The notes beneath the pieces were generated by a model. It did no database searches, was not told the DNA's origin, and was given only the letters and a program-made list of their open reading frames with translations. A DNA stretch of 64,000 bases, taken from contig JAGXIO010000073.1 of assembly GCA_024635555.1 (NCBI GenBank), positions 53,400 to 117,399 of the forward strand. The letters are read 5' to 3'. Below, piece after piece: positions 1 to 10,192 of the stretch; within the stretch, counting starts at the first letter, position 1; each line of letters starts with the position of its first letter. The stretch is from Saccharicrinis sp. (GTDB lineage: Bacteria; Bacteroidota; Bacteroidia; Bacteroidales; Marinilabiliaceae). The translations under genes were made by a program, and so were the position numbers.

Positions 1-3000
1 GTTTGGTGGTGTACGTAGGAGCAATCTCCGAAATGGAGTTTTTAATATATTGTATCCATTCGTGCGAGATGCCATATTCGTTTTTATCGTAGAACAAAGG
101 CACAATCTCGTTTTCTAACATCCCGTAAATAATAGCCGCATCCAATTCGTCCTGATGCTGTTGATCGTCGTATACCTTTTTGTCCGAAAGACACCAGCCT
201 GCACCTTCGCGGTAACCTTCGTACCACCATCCGTCTAAAACGCTGAAGTTAAGTACACCGTTCAATTCGGCTTTTTCGCCACTAGTACCTGAGGCTTCCA
301 GCGGTCGGGTAGGCGTATTGAGCCAAATATCTACACCAGTCACCAATCTTTTGGCCATCTTCATATCGTAGTTCTCAAGGAAAATAATCTTGCCTAAAAA
401 TTCAGGTTTTTTAGATATTTCCACAATTCGCTTAATCAAAGCCTGTCCACCACCATCGGCGGGGTGCGCTTTGCCGGCAAATATAAATTGTACCGGCCGT
501 TCGGGGTTGTTTACTATTTCAGAAAGACGCTTTTCATCGGTAAACAACAGGTGCGCACGTTTGTATGTGGCAAAGCGACGGGCAAATCCTATGGTCAGTG
601 CGTTAGGATCCATAGCGTCCAGTACTTCAAGTATCTGAGCCGGGTCGCTATGGCTCTGCGACATGTTAGCGGCCATACGCTTTTTCACAAAATCAATTAG
701 CCTGGTGCGAAGGCCAGTTCTAACCTTCCATATGTCTTTATCATCCACATGTTGTATCTGCCTCCAATAGTCCTTATTGGATAGGTCGTTTTTAAAATTC
801 TTGTCGAACTTCTCATCGTAGAGTCGTTGCCAATCGGCAGAGGTCCAGGTGCCATAATGAACTCCGTTGGTAACGTATCCAATGGGCACTTCTTCGGGGA
901 AAAATCCTTTCCATAAATGCTGGAACATATTTCGCGACACCTCACCATGAAGCCAGCTCACACCATTTATTTGTTGCGATGTTTTAACTGCCAGCACACT
1001 CATCGAAAATTTTTCGTTTATATCCTCAGAGTTTTCCCGACCTAAAGCCATAAACTCGTCCCACGTAATTTGCAACTTTTCCGGTATATGGCGGAAATAA
1101 ACACGGATTAAATCTTCGTCAAATTTGTCGTGTCCTGCTGGTACCGGTGTGTGGGTTGTAAATAATGAGGAGGCCCTTACAAGTTCCAATGACTCGGCAA
1201 AAGAAAGTCCTTTTGCCACATGTTTTACCAATCTTGATACGTTAATCAAAGCAGCATGTCCCTCGTTACAGTGAAATAGGTTGGTTTTAATGTGTAATTT
1301 GTCCAATAGTTGTATGCCTCCCATTCCGAGCAAGATTTCTTGCTTCAATCTATTTTCCCAATCGCCACCGTATAAGCTATAGGCGATATGACGGTCGCTT
1401 TCGGTGTTTAATTCGTGATCGGTGTCCATTAGATATAAAGGAATTTTTCCAACATCAGCGCGCCACACTTTTGCATGAATTGTTCTGCCGGGAGCTGACA
1501 TCTTCAGGACAAGTGGATTTCCATCTTTGCCCGTAACTTCGGTGAGCGGTAGGTTGGAGAACTCCTGTTTGTCGAAATTGGCTTGTTGGTCGCCATGTAC
1601 CGATAGGGACTGTCTAAAATATCCAAATTTGTATAAGAGGCCTATCGCGGTCATGTTCACATTTGAGTCACTCGCTTCTTTTAGGTAATCGCCGGCTAGC
1701 ACACCTAAACCGCCTGAGTATATTTTTAGCACATCGTTTATGCCAAATTCCATACTAAAATAGGCAATAGAAGGATCCGTTTTTCTGGGTCGATCCATGT
1801 ATTCGCGGAACATGTTATACACACGATCCAATTCCTCTACAAAATCAGTTTTCTGCGATAGTTCGATAAGTTTGTCGTAACTCACGCGCTGAAGCAGCTT
1901 AATAGGATCATGACCACACTCGTACCAAATTTCAGCATCAACGCTTTCAAATAGCTCCGTGGCCTGATAATTCCATGTCCACCAAAGATTTCTGGATAAT
2001 TCATCAAGACCCTGTATTCTTTCGGGAAGTTTAGAGCTGATGAAAAGCTTTTTCCATAGGGGGAATGATGATTTTTCAGCTTTTACATGAATACGCTTTT
2101 CGGGCTTTATTTCAACTATTTTATCCTTACGATTGCTAACTGCCTTTAGAGCAACATCGTAGGCTTTAAAATAGTTTTCTATAAAAAGATTCCATTCCAC
2201 GCGTGCCGCAATCTTTTGGGCTTTTTGTCGTATGTCTGTAATTTCCTTTTCAGATTTTGTTGCGAATTTTGCAATAATATCCGATATGGCAACGGCTGCT
2301 TCTGCATCGTTGTGGTCGTTGCGTTCTATAACGGCCACACCTTTCTCAATTGTTTTTGAAAATTGTGATGCCCAAATGCCAAAGCCTGCCAAATTGGTAG
2401 TAATGGTGGGTACGTAAAAAGCCAAACTCTCTAAAGGTGTATATCCCCAAGGCTCGTAATAGGACGGAAAGACGGTCAAGTCCATGCCGATAATGATATC
2501 ATAATAAGGCAGGTTAAATATGCCATCGTCGCCATTGAGATAAGAGGGCACAAAAATTAACTTCACCTTATCTTCCTTGTCATTGTTAAGATGAATGTCC
2601 TGAAGTTTATTGATGATGGGATCGTAGCCCAAGTCGTTTAGTCCATGGGTTAAAAACGGATTTTCGAGTATATCGAGGTTCTCACCGTTTAATTTGGCTA
2701 TTAAATCTTTACGAGCACCAAAAGTGTTGGCAGGAATCAGTACAAAAACAATAGTCTCTCTTTTATGGTCATTTATGTCGTTTAGGTTTTTTAAGCCGTC
2801 TAAAAATACATCTATACCTTTGTTTCTATATTCGTATCTGCCGCTATTAGCTACAAAAAGGGCATCATCGGCAATTTTGTAACCGAGCAATGCTTCCGAA
2901 ACTTTTTTTAGTTGTGCCCGAGCATTTTTACGTTTTTCCTCAAATATTTTACCTTTAGGCACAAAGTCACTTTCGAAACCATTGGGCGTTACCACATTCA

Positions 3001-3766
3001 CTTCACGGCCTAAAAACTGTGCACATTCGCGAGCTGTAATGTCCGAAACGGTGGTAAAACAATCCACATTTAGAGCACAATTTTTTTCCATTGAGTGCTT
3101 GGATATTACCCCTAAGTCGCGAGAACGTATATCGGCATCAAAGCTTTTCATGTTATCGTACAAGGGCTCACCGTGTCCGGCAAGAGAACGACCTACAACG
3201 GTTGCATGTGTGGTGAAAATGGTACCTACATGGGGTAACTTATCTTTAAGGAAAAGAGCTCCGCTAACGGTCATCCACTCATTAAAATGAGCGATAACTT
3301 TTGTGTTCACATTAAGATAGCACTTGTAAAAACTTTCTATCACTTTGCCAACAGCATAACCAAATAACGCAGATTCGATGTACTCCCATTGACCCGACAA
3401 TGAATCAACCTTATACAATTCCCAAAAGCGTGATAAAATATCATTTTTTTGTGGGATAAAGCTGCTAAAGTCCACTAGTAAGGCAATTGGTTTTCCCACT
3501 ACCTTCCATCTACCTGTCCTCACCCCTAGGCCTTCTTGTAATAACATTTCTTTCCACTCCGGGAAAAGTGAGTTATCGGCTTCAAATTCAGGTGAAACCT
3601 TAATTCCGGTATAAACATCAGGGCCAATAAATATAACCTTATCGCCAAAGTTTTCAATCAATGTAGCGGCTTTGGTAGATAAAACGGTATGAATGCCACC
3701 CATCTTATTGCAAACTTCCCAACTTGTTTCAAAAATATAATCAGGCATTAAATACTTGTCGTCCAT
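1..3766 (-). CDS. Fused GT3-type glycogen synthase (N-term) + GT35 alpha-glucan phosphorylase (C-term); 3' end outside window
   Basis: Manual minus-strand translation from ATG at 3766: MDDKYLMPDYIFETSWEVCNKMGGIHTVLSTKAATLIENFGDKVIFIGPDVY... (GYS-like), continuing in one frame to ...LDELSRNLWWTWNYQATELFESVDAEIWYE... and ...PLEASGTSGEKAELNGVLNFSVLDGWWYEGYREGAGW... (phosphorylase PLP-region motif). Open to base 1, which explains its absence from the ORF track. Confidence 0.93.
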   Translation of the reverse strand, partial: MDDKYLMPDYIFETSWEVCNKMGGIHTVLSTKAATLIENFGDKVIFIGPDVYTGIKVSPEFEADNSLFPEWKEMLLQEGLGVRTGRWKVVGKPIALLVDFSSFIPQKNDILSRFWELYKVDSLSGQWEYIESALFGYAVGKVIESFYKCYLNVNTKVIAHFNEWMTVSGALFLKDKLPHVGTIFTTHATVVGRSLAGHGEPLYDNMKSFDADIRSRDLGVISKHSMEKNCALNVDCFTTVSDITARECAQFLGREVNVVTPNGFESDFVPKGKIFEEKRKNARAQLKKVSEALLGYKIADDALFVANSGRYEYRNKGIDVFLDGLKNLNDINDHKRETIVFVLIPANTFGARKDLIAKLNGENLDILENPFLTHGLNDLGYDPIINKLQDIHLNNDKEDKVKLIFVPSYLNGDDGIFNLPYYDIIIGMDLTVFPSYYEPWGYTPLESLAFYVPTITTNLAGFGIWASQFSKTIEKGVAVIERNDHNDAEAAVAISDIIAKFATKSEKEITDIRQKAQKIAARVEWNLFIENYFKAYDVALKAVSNRKDKIVEIKPEKRIHVKAEKSSFPLWKKLFISSKLPERIQGLDELSRNLWWTWNYQATELFESVDAEIWYECGHDPIKLLQRVSYDKLIELSQKTDFVEELDRVYNMFREYMDRPRKTDPSIAYFSMEFGINDVLKIYSGGLGVLAGDYLKEASDSNVNMTAIGLLYKFGYFRQSLSVHGDQQANFDKQEFSNLPLTEVTGKDGNPLVLKMSAPGRTIHAKVWRADVGKIPLYLMDTDHELNTESDRHIAYSLYGGDWENRLKQEILLGMGGIQLLDKLHIKTNLFHCNEGHAALINVSRLVKHVAKGLSFAESLELVRASSLFTTHTPVPAGHDKFDEDLIRVYFRHIPEKLQITWDEFMALGRENSEDINEKFSMSVLAVKTSQQINGVSWLHGEVSRNMFQHLWKGFFPEEVPIGYVTNGVHYGTWTSADWQRLYDEKFDKNFKNDLSNKDYWRQIQHVDDKDIWKVRTGLRTRLIDFVKKRMAANMSQSHSDPAQILEVLDAMDPNALTIGFARRFATYKRAHLLFTDEKRLSEIVNNPERPVQFIFAGKAHPADGGGQALIKRIVEISKKPEFLGKIIFLENYDMKMAKRLVTGVDIWLNTPTRPLEASGTSGEKAELNGVLNFSVLDGWWYEGYREGAGWCLSDKKVYDDQQHQDELDAAIIYGMLENEIVPLFYDKNEYGISHEWIQYIKNSISEIAPTYTTK

Positions 3767-3891
3767 ATGGATATAAAATAAAAATTCATGTAAAAATAGT
3801 GTTGTACTAACATCTGTGTCCTCAAAAAAGTTTTTACCACACATGTTTTTTCAGATCTCCCCAGTTTTGTTTAGGTCATTTTTTTTCCATT

Positions 3892-3941
3892 TTAAAAGCG
3901 TCATATAAAATAAACTTATGCTTATTTTAATGCGCTTTTAA
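3892..3941. other. Long imperfect hairpin upstream of the GT3-GT35 gene
   Basis: TTAAAAGCG-t-CAT-a-TAAAATAA / loop ACTTATGC / TTATTTTAATGCGCTTTTAA: 20-bp stem with two single-nt bulges. Confidence 0.7.
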
Positions 3942-4012
3942 TTGGATAAAGTCCAAAACCAACTAAAATTAAGGAATCTGGTAATACAACTTATGGGATT
4001 AAAATGTTCCGA

Positions 4013-4324
4013 CTAAAGATTCAATACACTGTTTTGCTCGGAGTTGCCCAATCCTGCGTTTGTATGATCATCGGCCTCCTCGTCGTTAAACCATTCGTTG
4101 TCGTTAACTAAATACCTAAACTGATATTGTGTGTTGCTGTTTAGGTTGATGGTTTGTGTAAATTCCCCTGTTTTAAGGGGTTTCATAGGGTCAGTATCTT
4201 TGTCCCAGTTGTTGAAATCGCCTACAATTTTTACCGATTCTGGTTTTAAACCCGCTTTTTTTTCAAATTTAAAGGTAACCTTACACTCAGGTTTGTTTTT
4301 TAAACATTGCTTTCTTATGCTCAT
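4013..4324 (-). CDS. Small stand-alone isoamylase-N/CBM48-like (glycogen-binding) protein
   Basis: 103 aa: KVTFKFEKKAGLKPESVKIVGDFNNWD...MKPLKTGEFTQTINLNSNTQYQFRYLVNDNEWFNDEEAD, the early-set domain pattern of CBM48. Confidence 0.8.
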   Translation of the reverse strand: MSIRKQCLKNKPECKVTFKFEKKAGLKPESVKIVGDFNNWDKDTDPMKPLKTGEFTQTINLNSNTQYQFRYLVNDNEWFNDEEADDHTNAGLGNSEQNSVLNL

Positions 4325-4392
4325 AATAGTATTGTGTTATGTTTATTTGGTTTGACAGTAAATAAGTAATTATTCTCATTTATTAGTTAAAG

Positions 4393-5706
4393 CTAAATTT
4401 TAGTTTTCTTTTTTTTGGATCTGTTTTTTTTCAGACTTGCTTCAAGTTCTGCTATTTTGGTTTCTTTTTCTTTTAAGAGATTGGTGAGATTTGATATGGA
4501 TTGTTCTTGGGTATTTTCCGGAACGGCAGCATTTAACCTCAAACTAAAATCACTTAAAATATTCATATAATTGATAAAAGCTTGGTAGGGTGATTCAAAG
4601 GGGTTAAAATAAGCATGCACGTCGCCATCGGAAAAGTACTTGGTACTCATGTAATAAAAATGATCGCTGGCCTGCAAATAAAGCCAATCTTCCATAATTT
4701 TAGCATCGGTGCATTTTTGTACCTTCGGAAGCAAGTCGTATAGCTTACTGAATGCTTCTTCCTGCATTTCGTTACCTAACCACGCTGTAAGGTCACGCTC
4801 TTCATCGGCCCACGAAATAGGATTGGGAACACTTATAGCCGATATAGGCTGTAGCTTCTGTGCCACCTCTGATGGGCTTGAAAAGGAAAGTTCCTTGTGC
4901 TTGAGTATTTCGCCAGGCAAGTTTTTCAAAAACTCAAATATTCCGGTTTCTTTCCACTGGTGTTCGCCAAAGGTTTCGTAATTGAGAAACAGGTTGATCA
5001 CTTCTGATTTGGGATCTAAATCTTTGAGCCATTGGCTATATTTTGTGGCTGTTAATGGCCACTCGTTCCATCCTTGATTTCCAAAACGGAATGCGATGTC
5101 ATCGCTTAAATTAAAGTTGTTGAGCAGTACTTTAAGTTTTGGATTTATTTCGTTGCAATACAAATAGTTAGGGCTCTTCCATCCTAGCACGTGTTTAGCG
5201 CCTTCGGTTAGCATGGCTGTGTATCCCATTTTATGCACCATATCGCCTATCTCATCCGAATAGATAAGTTCTGTGTTTCGGAATACAGTGGGTTCTTGAT
5301 TAAAAAGTTCCTTAATAGTGGCACTGTGCATTTTAACCTGTCGCTCAAATTCATTTTTATCCTTTAAAGCAACCAGCGAATGACAATTTGTTTCCGATAA
5401 AAATTCGACATAACCAGTGGCTGCGAGCTGCTTAAAACTTTCAATAACCTCCGGGTTGTACAATTGAAATTGTTTAATAGCTTGACCCGATAAAGAAAAG
5501 GCCACTTTAAACTTGCCTTTGTTGGCTTGTAGTAGTTTAAGGAGGATTTCGTTTGTGGGGAGATAACTTTTTTCTGAAATCTTTGCTAAAATGCTTTCGT
5601 TGCTATAATCATCGTAGTAATAATGATCGTTGCCAATATCAAAGAAACGATAACGACGAAAGCGGAAAGGTTGATGAACTTGGAAATATAAGCAGATAGT
5701 TTTCAT
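4393..5706 (-). CDS. Glycoside hydrolase family 57 (alpha-amylase-like)
   Basis: 437 aa, MKTICLYFQVHQPFRFRRYRFFDIG...; GH57 N-terminal HQP motif; lies in the glycogen cluster. Confidence 0.9.
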   Translation of the reverse strand: MKTICLYFQVHQPFRFRRYRFFDIGNDHYYYDDYSNESILAKISEKSYLPTNEILLKLLQANKGKFKVAFSLSGQAIKQFQLYNPEVIESFKQLAATGYVEFLSETNCHSLVALKDKNEFERQVKMHSATIKELFNQEPTVFRNTELIYSDEIGDMVHKMGYTAMLTEGAKHVLGWKSPNYLYCNEINPKLKVLLNNFNLSDDIAFRFGNQGWNEWPLTATKYSQWLKDLDPKSEVINLFLNYETFGEHQWKETGIFEFLKNLPGEILKHKELSFSSPSEVAQKLQPISAISVPNPISWADEERDLTAWLGNEMQEEAFSKLYDLLPKVQKCTDAKIMEDWLYLQASDHFYYMSTKYFSDGDVHAYFNPFESPYQAFINYMNILSDFSLRLNAAVPENTQEQSISNLTNLLKEKETKIAELEASLKKNRSKKKKTKI

Positions 5707-5726
5707 ACACTTGCAGGTTTTAAGGT

Positions 5727-7019
5727 TTAGATTTTTTGAGCTACGGAATCATATACTTCTTTCACTTTCAGAGCGGAATCTTCCCATTTTAAGGATTCTA
5801 CTTCGCTCTTTCCATGACGGATGAACATTTTTGACAGAGATGGATATTTGAGTACACCGTATATGGCATCAGCCATGGCTTCAATATCCCAAAAGTTAGT
5901 TTTTATGGCGTGATCTAAAATTTCGGCTACGCCCGATTGGTACGAAATAAGCACTGGCACGTTGCTTTGCATAGCTTCTAGGGGCGATATGCCAAAGGGC
6001 TCTGAAACCGAGGGCATCACGTATAAGTCGCTCATGCGTAACATGGTAAAAACGTCCTCTCCTTTCAGGAATCCCGTAAAATGAAATTTGTCGGCAATCT
6101 TAAGCTCGGCGGCTCTTCGTATCATTTTCTCCATCAAATCGCCACTACCTGCCATTACAAAACGCACATTATCCATTTTTTGTAGAACACGATAAGCAGC
6201 TTCCACAAAATATTCCGGCCCCTTTTGCATGGTGATTCTACCTAAAAAAGTAACAATTTTTTCGTCCTTGTTCTTTTTAAAAGGTATTCCCGTTTCCATG
6301 TCTTTTGGTTCCACAGCATTATATACAGTAACAACTTTGTCGGGGTGTTGGCCATATTTCTCTATTACAATGGTGCGGGTGAGGTTGCTTACGGTAATTA
6401 TTTTGTCGGCTGCATCTAAACCTCTTTTTTCGATTTCGTACACAGTAGGGTTAACGCTTCCCCCGCTCCTATCAAAATCAGTGGCATGTACATGAACCAC
6501 CAACGGCTTTCCAGATGCCTCTTTGGCAGCTATCCCAGCAGGGTAGGCAAGCCAATCGTGTGCATGTATCACATCAAATTCGTTGTCTTGCGCAATAACG
6601 CTGGCAACAATTGCATAATTTGCTATTTCGTGCAGTAGATCGCTGCCATACTTGCCTGAAAAGTCTATTTTACCTTCTTCGTTGGTTTGTACTATCTTCT
6701 TAACACCTTCTACCTTTACTTTGGTCATCTTCCAGTAATCTTCTGGATCCACGTAGGGTATGATATGTGTATCTACCTCTATGTATTCCATCTCTTTCTG
6801 AAACTTTTTAAAATCTATTTTGCGTTGACGGATAGATACGTTATTAGCGCCCATTACTCTAATGGAGGTTTGATCTTCGTCTCCATGCGCTTTGGGCACC
6901 ACAAATAAAACCTCTAATTCCTTTATATGCGACAAGCCGCGGGTTAAACCGTAACAGGCTGTGCCCAAACCGCCAGTAATATGAGGAGGAAACTCCCAGC
7001 CAAACATTAATACCCTCAT
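5727..7019 (-). CDS. GT4-family glycosyltransferase (glycogen/starch synthase-like)
   Basis: 430 aa, MRVLMFGWEFPPHITGGLGTACYGLTRGL...HAHDWLAYPAG...SEPFGISPLEAMQSNVPV. Confidence 0.9.
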   Translation of the reverse strand: MRVLMFGWEFPPHITGGLGTACYGLTRGLSHIKELEVLFVVPKAHGDEDQTSIRVMGANNVSIRQRKIDFKKFQKEMEYIEVDTHIIPYVDPEDYWKMTKVKVEGVKKIVQTNEEGKIDFSGKYGSDLLHEIANYAIVASVIAQDNEFDVIHAHDWLAYPAGIAAKEASGKPLVVHVHATDFDRSGGSVNPTVYEIEKRGLDAADKIITVSNLTRTIVIEKYGQHPDKVVTVYNAVEPKDMETGIPFKKNKDEKIVTFLGRITMQKGPEYFVEAAYRVLQKMDNVRFVMAGSGDLMEKMIRRAAELKIADKFHFTGFLKGEDVFTMLRMSDLYVMPSVSEPFGISPLEAMQSNVPVLISYQSGVAEILDHAIKTNFWDIEAMADAIYGVLKYPSLSKMFIRHGKSEVESLKWEDSALKVKEVYDSVAQKI

Positions 7020-7021
7020 AA

Positions 7022-8950
7022 TTAGTTATATTTTTCGATTAGTTTAAGTATTTTTAGAACTCCTGCCACATTCCATGCCATGCTCACAGCACCTTTTCCA
7101 AGGTGTGGGGGGTTGCCGTCGTAATATTCCGACAGGGTTCCGATGCAATGCTGTGTCATTTCTTCTCCAAAGTTTTCGGCTAGTTGCTTGATGTGGCTTA
7201 TGCCGCCCTGTTTGTGCAGCTTTAGGTATCCCTCGGCATAAAAGGATGTCAACCACGGCCATGCAGCACCTTGGTGTATGCTGAATTCGCGAATGCTTGC
7301 TTTACCACTAGAAATGCCCAAATATTTGGGATCAGAGGGCGAAAGGGTTCGCAGGCCTTTGGGTGTAACCAATTGTTTTTTGATGGAATCTATTACTAGT
7401 TTTCGTTGGTCGCTGTTCAATGGTGAGTAATCGAGTGCTGTTGCAAAAACCTGGTTGGGTCTTATTGATGCGTCTTTAAAATCTCCATTAACTACATCGT
7501 ACAAACACTGGTCGGTTTCATTCCAAAAAGTATCTATAAACGACTGCTTTACCTTTTCGCATAGTGGTTTAAGTTCGTCCACAAGCTTCTTGTTCTTATT
7601 TTTTTCTGCTAATTCCGTAATCAAGCACAAGGCATTGTACCATAGCGAATTTACTTCAACGCAGGTTCCGTTTCTAGGTGTCACGGGTTTGCCGTTATTC
7701 ATGCCGTTCATCCAAGTAAGCGGTTGCTTGTCGTCCGAAGCGTAGATAAGTCCGTTTTCGAGTAGGCAAACATTCTCGAATCTATCATTTTTGAAGGCAT
7801 CGATGATAGACATCAACAGCTTGCTGTATTTGTCCCAAAGGTCATTGATACACAATTTCGTCCAGCACTGTTGCATAGTCCAAAAGAACCACAACGGGGT
7901 GTCAACTTCTTCGATTTTGCTTATGCTTTTATCACTTATTAAGTCGTTAATCTCCTTGGCCGATGATTCGAGAACCCTATGAAATAAATCAGAATCGCCT
8001 AAAGCCTCTGTTAACGAGGGGACTGCTATTAGTGAGTCGCGCAAGCGTTTTTTATACCAATGGTAACCTGCTACAATGGTGGTTTCATCTCCTTTTTGTA
8101 AAAAGAATTGAGATCCGGAGTTGAGAAGGTTATTGTAAACACTGTCGCGTGGGATTCGTCTTTCAATCTCTTTTTTAAATATAATATGAAATTCCGATGG
8201 CTTATGTTCTTTGGTAGAAGCAGATACTATTACGCTCTCACCCGTTTTTATTTTCACCTCAAAATAACCTGGGGCATATAAATCTTCTTTAAAGTCGTAT
8301 CCTCTTGCTTCTTCCTTAAAATACTCAATGCCTTTATACCAATGTGGAACGGGCACAAATTCGTTGTGTTTAGAAATTTGTATCGATAATTTGGGCAGTT
8401 TTGGGTAAAGCTGTATGGCAATGCCGTTAGGTACAGTATCAAATTTTGTATTGGCTTCGAGGTTTTGAAAGGTTAATTCGTGCACACTTCTATTGGCCAA
8501 AAAAGGTTTAAGCTTTAAAGTGGTATCTGTAGTGCCTTCCAAAAGCGTATATCGGATTAGTATTTGCTCCTCTTTTTGTACAAGCACCTCTTCAACCGCC
8601 AACACAACGTCGCCAACACGGTAAACTTTGCGTGGAATAGCATCAAAATCCAGTTCCCGGATGTACTTGTGCCCTTTTGGTTCATAACGATTGTCGTGAT
8701 ATTTATGTATCCCTAGGTTAAACTCCTTTTCGTGCTGTACAATAGTAGCATCTAAAGTGCTCAGAAGTACATGACGCGTCATGTCAAACTCGGGAATCGG
8801 ACATACCAACAGACCATGGTATTTTCTGGTATTACAACCTATGATACTCGAGCTTGAGTAGGACCCAGCCCGGTTAGTACGGAGTATCTCTTTGTAGAGT
8901 GACTGCTCCAGATTAATAAGTTGGGACTTTTGAAATGTTAAATAGGACAT
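7022..8950 (-). CDS. Amylo-alpha-1,6-glucosidase / glycogen debranching enzyme (GH133-like)
   Basis: 642 aa; SYSSSSIIGCNTRKYHGLLVCP, ...LTWMNGMNNGKPVTPRNGTCVEVNSLWYNAL, ...EFSIHQGAAWPWL. Confidence 0.92.
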   Translation of the reverse strand: MSYLTFQKSQLINLEQSLYKEILRTNRAGSYSSSSIIGCNTRKYHGLLVCPIPEFDMTRHVLLSTLDATIVQHEKEFNLGIHKYHDNRYEPKGHKYIRELDFDAIPRKVYRVGDVVLAVEEVLVQKEEQILIRYTLLEGTTDTTLKLKPFLANRSVHELTFQNLEANTKFDTVPNGIAIQLYPKLPKLSIQISKHNEFVPVPHWYKGIEYFKEEARGYDFKEDLYAPGYFEVKIKTGESVIVSASTKEHKPSEFHIIFKKEIERRIPRDSVYNNLLNSGSQFFLQKGDETTIVAGYHWYKKRLRDSLIAVPSLTEALGDSDLFHRVLESSAKEINDLISDKSISKIEEVDTPLWFFWTMQQCWTKLCINDLWDKYSKLLMSIIDAFKNDRFENVCLLENGLIYASDDKQPLTWMNGMNNGKPVTPRNGTCVEVNSLWYNALCLITELAEKNKNKKLVDELKPLCEKVKQSFIDTFWNETDQCLYDVVNGDFKDASIRPNQVFATALDYSPLNSDQRKLVIDSIKKQLVTPKGLRTLSPSDPKYLGISSGKASIREFSIHQGAAWPWLTSFYAEGYLKLHKQGGISHIKQLAENFGEEMTQHCIGTLSEYYDGNPPHLGKGAVSMAWNVAGVLKILKLIEKYN

Positions 8951-9013
8951 TGGTCGTTTAGGTTAATTGTACAATAAACAAGATAAGAGATATTGGGTTT
9001 TAATATATTAAAA

Positions 9014-9030
9014 GCATATTTTTAATATGC
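9014..9030. promoter_or_regulatory. Inverted repeat GCATATT-TTT-AATATGC upstream of the glycogen operon (candidate operator)
   Basis: Perfect 7-bp arms 64 bp upstream of the debranching-enzyme start. Confidence 0.4.
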
Positions 9031-9127
9031 GCCAAGTTGCTAACAATGAATGTCAATATAGTAACAAAATAGATATTTTTAAAATTTAGTGGCAAATAAA
9101 ATTTAAAATTCACATTAATTATTTAAT

Positions 9128-10123
9128 TCATTTAAATTTAACAATCTTATTTTTTACAAAGATTAAATCATTGGTGAAATTTGCATGTGGATATTTTAAA
9201 ATATATCCCTCTATCTTTTTTAATTGGTTTTTCAAAAATAATTGATGCGATTCGGAATTAACATTGACAGCCCTATGATTTAAAGCCTTTGTTAAGTTAA
9301 GCATCTCCTTTTTATATTGCAAGGTATTATCGGAAAAAAAACACTGTTCAAATTTTTGCCAAATATATTCGATGGCCAATGACGATGGATGCAACATGTC
9401 ATCGGCATAAAACCTATAGTCTCTTAAGTCATCCATCAGTAGCTCGTATGCCGAAAAATAATTGCAATTATCGAAGGAACGGCAAAGGGTGTCAATAGCC
9501 AGTAGTAAAATGCTTTTACTTATTTGGTTACCATGTGCTCCATCCTTCCAATGGCGAACTGGGCTAACCGTAAAAACTATCTTTAAGTTAGGATTAAACT
9601 CCAAGAGTTGTGTTAAAAGTGTTTCGTATGTATTTACTATTTCATCAATGCTAAGCATATAGCGGTTAAAGCAATCAGCAGGATATTTGTGACAGTTAGA
9701 AACTATTTGGTTTGTTTCCTTTGACTGATATACCCAGGCACTGCCAAAAGTGATGAAAATATACTCACACTGACTTAAATAGTTAAAAGCTTGGTGGCAG
9801 TTGTTATTTATATTTTGTAAACATTTATTCTTGTCGGGATTAGAAAATGTAGAGTGATGCTCGAAACTTAACCATACATCATTGTAAAACCGAAGATCTG
9901 AATTTGCGTATTTTTTGTTGCTAATTATGGAGGTGAGTGTGCTGGCAACGCTGGCAGGGTTAAAAATTACTCCAACTGGATTTACTGAGGCTTCTAATTT
10001 ACAGTTGTTAAACTTGTCACCTATATTATTTGCAAAACACGAACCCATGAACATTATTTTAGTATGTGGCTCAATTTTGTGCTGGAACGGCTCAACTGTG
10101 ATCTCTGTTCTGAACTTTTCCAT
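9128..10123 (-). CDS. GSCFA domain-containing protein
   Basis: 331 aa; contains MFMGSCFANNIGDKF and VNPVGVIFNP, GSCFA family signature. Confidence 0.9.
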   Translation of the reverse strand: MEKFRTEITVEPFQHKIEPHTKIMFMGSCFANNIGDKFNNCKLEASVNPVGVIFNPASVASTLTSIISNKKYANSDLRFYNDVWLSFEHHSTFSNPDKNKCLQNINNNCHQAFNYLSQCEYIFITFGSAWVYQSKETNQIVSNCHKYPADCFNRYMLSIDEIVNTYETLLTQLLEFNPNLKIVFTVSPVRHWKDGAHGNQISKSILLLAIDTLCRSFDNCNYFSAYELLMDDLRDYRFYADDMLHPSSLAIEYIWQKFEQCFFSDNTLQYKKEMLNLTKALNHRAVNVNSESHQLFLKNQLKKIEGYILKYPHANFTNDLIFVKNKIVKFK

Positions 10124-10192
10124 AGTAATATGTATTTTGATAATTAGATTTTAGATTTACAAAAATAATGATCTAAAATATATATGGCAGGA

